From the NCBI GenBank assembly GCA_035048485.1, contig CM068583.1, forward strand, positions 23,287,341 through 23,351,340: a DNA stretch of 64,000 nt. The letters are read 5' to 3'. Within the stretch, counting starts at the first letter, position 1, and each line of letters opens with the position of its first letter. Under the pieces are notes generated by a model, which was given only the letters and a program-made list of their open reading frames with translations, ran no database searches and had not been told where the DNA came from. The stretch is from Pteria penguin (taxonomy: Eukaryota > Mollusca > Bivalvia > Pterioida > Pteriidae). This document shows positions 61,620 to 64,000 of this stretch, piece after piece. The position numbers and the translations under genes are program-made.

Positions 61620-62120
61620 GGGTATATAGTGTTTGTCGTTGTCCGTCTGTCTGTCCGGATGATTTCCAGACAATAACTTCAGTGAGGAATGACCAATTTG
61701 ATTCAAACTTCATACAATCTTAGCTTTTATAAAGATGTAATGTGGATTGATTTTGGGGTCAAAAGGTCATTTCGAAAAATAACGGTTACTAAAAATAGAC
61801 ATTTATCACTGCATTTTATTTGCCAGATAATAACTTGAGTTAAGAGTGATTGATTTCTTTTAAATTTCGTGTAAGACTACCTTATGTAAAGGTGTAGGGT
61901 GAGATTGATTTTGGTGTCAAAAGGGCAATCTAAGGATCACTTACTAAAAATAGACATTTATCACTGCATTTCGGTCGCCAGATAATAACTTGAGTTAAGA
62001 ATAATTGATTTCTTTTAAATTTCATACATTGCTATGCTATGTAAAGGTCTAGGGTGGGATAGATTTAGGGGTGCAAAGGTCAACTTTAAGGGTCAATGTT
62101 ACTTAAAACAGACATCAGCT
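61620..62120 (+). repeat. Bivalve dispersed repeat, three tandem units of about 155 bp
   Basis: It starts with GTCCGTCTGTCTGTCCGGAT. Unit starts CAGA(C/T)AATAACTT lie at 61667, 61824 and 61979. Each unit has 'gattgattttaaatttc'-like and 'tggggtcaaaaggtca'-like parts. Units 2 and 3 are closest to each other. Noncoding. Confidence 0.75.
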
Positions 62121-62825
62121 TAGATCAGTTGTAGACTTATCACTGAAAGTAGTGATTCATCTCTGTTTCAGTTTCCAGAGGATGACTATAGATACTGATG
62201 CCAGATATGAATAAAACGAGGCTATATTTTTGCTGTCAGTTTCACTAGAACTTGATATAAACTTCACAGAATTCAATGTTATTTCTTATTAAATCATGCA
62301 AAAGGTTACCAAGTTCACATAACTGTTTCATGTTGCTAATAAGGTATTAGTCACTTCGAAGGTACAGGTTGTGGCAGGGGACGAGTTTTGCATGCAACAC
62401 TGACTATAAGCTTGTTATTAATGAATTCCCCCAGAAACAAACATGTGACCACGAACTAAAATCTGTTTGGTTAAATTTGTGATTTTTTTCTGGTAAAATT
62501 TACATTGTTTTGATTCAAAACATAAATATTCTCACATATGATGCCTTAAATGATTTTAAATTCATAACGTTGATTTACATTTGACTTTTTATGAAACTTC
62601 ACACACAAATAGTCTTCTTGAGCCAGGGATTTCGGGATCAAAAGATCCAAGGTCAAGGTCATTATAAAAATGGTATAAAATCTAGGACATGAAAACATTT
62701 TTCAATTCGGCATATTGCAATTTAATGCAACTTTCTTGTTAATGCTTAGTATATATTCTATTAGTGTATCGAATCCGGATAGGGCCATACTCACACCATC
62801 GCATTGTAAAGTTGCATAACTGAAA
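62121..62825. other. Intergenic DNA, no gene seen
   Basis: Short repeat-like phrases (AGATCCAAGGTCAAGGTCAT near 62645), otherwise AT-rich. Confidence 0.4.
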
Positions 62826-62950
62826 GCGATGATGCGATGGCGATAATGCGCTGGCAATGATGCGATAGTGATGGCGATAATGCGATGGCGATAGTGCGAT
62901 GACGATGAAGCGTTGGAGCATCGCATTATCGCACCATTGCATCATCGCCT
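62826..62950. repeat. Self-complementary GCGATGATG-type repeat
   Basis: The left part is built of GCGATGATGCGATGGCGATA-like pieces. From about 62918 the strand sense flips to GCATCGCATTATCGCACCAT then TGCATCATCGCC, the inverse of the left part. It can fold into a long imperfect hairpin. Open frames on the minus strand are the repeat read as His/Ile/Ala-rich protein. Confidence 0.8.
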
Positions 62951-63605
62951 TCTCATAGTTGATTAGTTTTGCTATGCACATGTGCATTTATCTATGTCCG
63001 TTTGAGAAAAGATCACAGCTTGACCTTAGAGTTCTTTCGGGGCCCAAGACATTTTTATCATTATTTTTTTTTTTCATTTTTGTATCCAGGTTGGTGCATG
63101 TATGTGTGTAAAGTTACATTACAAAGATAGGACATATTTACTAGGTACTCAATCTTAACGTGCATATGTATATTATACTAATGATGTATTAAAAATTGAT
63201 ATTTATAAGGTCCAATTGGCAATTTCAACTTCTTAAAAACATTCATTCATACACATTCAAATATTTGTATGGAGTTAACAAGATATAAATATACTTTTTA
63301 AGACAGGAAAAAAAAACCCCAACATATGTTCATACTTGAGGCTTTGATATAAAATAGATTTAGAAAGCCTGCAGAATTTATTACTAATATTTACACGATT
63401 AGAATACTGAAATCAGCAGATCGGTAATCAAAATAATAAAATAAAAGTATGGCTCAGTTTTGATAGAGGATTGTATTTATTTTATCTGGTCATTTAATAT
63501 GAAGGGATTTAGGGTATTTACTTTCTAATTCATATTTAAGAAATTATCCAATTTGAGAAGTGGGGGCTATTTACACACGTATATACATTTGCATTACTGC
63601 AAGAA
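62951..63605. other. Intergenic DNA, no gene seen
   Basis: AT-rich, no supportable feature. Confidence 0.4.
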
Positions 63606-63880
63606 TAGGGACTGCCAGTACCCAGATGGAGAACTTTTTGTTTTGCGTTTCTCTAGTTAGACCTTCCACTAGACACTGACAACCCCAAACCCACCCCCCG
63701 TACAATGCTTTTTATAACAAAAAATTTTATACCATGTATATATAAACAAAACGTCATGTATATGATACCATAGTTATTTACATGTACTGGCTAGGAACTG
63801 CCAGTACCCTGATGGGAGGCTTTTCGCTTCTCGCGTTTCGCTAGACCAAGCACTAACAGCTCCCAGTAAATAGGTTTTCA
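63606..63880 (+). repeat. Direct repeat pair, 186 bases apart
   Basis: ACTGCCAGTACCCAGATGG at 63611 and ACTGCCAGTACCCTGATGG at 63797 each start a block of about 80 bases with GCGTTTCTCTAG / GCGTTTCGCTAG and 'agacactgacaac' / 'agcactaacagc'. A diverged dimer of an unknown dispersed repeat. Confidence 0.7.
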
Positions 63881-63908
63881 TGCAACACAATATATAAATG
63901 CTAAAAAA

Positions 63909-63909
<1 letters not shown>

Positions 63910-63994
<85 letters not shown>
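63910..63994. repeat. (AT)n microsatellite
   Basis: About 42 uninterrupted AT dinucleotides, six bases before the window end. Confidence 0.97.
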
Positions 63995-63996
<2 letters not shown>

Positions 63997-64000
63997 CCCC

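Overview
This window looks like nuclear DNA of a bivalve mollusc. The base composition is AT-rich. It holds one multi-exon animal gene with long introns, one intronless secreted-precursor reading frame, and many dispersed repeats of types I recognise from bivalve genomes: tRNA-headed SINEs with a CTTTCGGATGAGAC body, the CACGGCGGGTG-type repeat, blocks rich in 'accttgacctttga', and CAAA/AATC-tailed elements. I cannot place it to species. The similarity of the hammerhead at 4737-4780 to mussel elements is from memory only.

Layout. At the left edge, on the minus strand (240-1595), is an uninterrupted 451-codon frame for a secreted, neuropeptide- or granin-like precursor. It has a signal peptide, many dibasic sites and a glycine as its last residue. 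From about 1.6 to 46.5 kb I see no convincing protein-coding gene. That stretch holds a complete hammerhead-ribozyme motif (4737-4780), several MITE-like elements with terminal inverted repeats, SINE relics, a 28/30-bp minisatellite (14.2-15.5 kb), a 43-bp minisatellite (24.1-25.0 kb), microsatellites, and a dead LINE reverse-transcriptase fragment (32.1-33.2 kb).

The main gene runs on the plus strand from 46590 to 56549. It has five coding exons whose splice phases join exactly into a 195-residue Rho-family GTPase with all nucleotide-binding motifs and a CLLL prenylation box. Its sequence matches the Mig-2-like (Mtl) subfamily best. Its introns carry a young SINE with a perfect 15-bp target duplication (intron 1), tandem dispersed repeats (intron 2) and a 248-bp foldback element (intron 3). 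A 90-bp tandem duplication has copied the 3' splice site of intron 2 together with the first 30 bases of exon 3. A long 3' UTR probably ends near 59.74 kb. The last 4 kb hold a second LINE reverse-transcriptase fragment, tandem dispersed repeats, a self-complementary GCGATGATG-type repeat and a terminal (AT)n tract.

The two genes show no sign of working together. One would be processed in the regulated secretory pathway. The other is a membrane-attached switch for actin and cell migration. The most unusual items are the intact hammerhead motif, two foldback elements that carry degenerate hammerhead-like cores, the duplicated splice acceptor, and the unassigned prohormone-like precursor.
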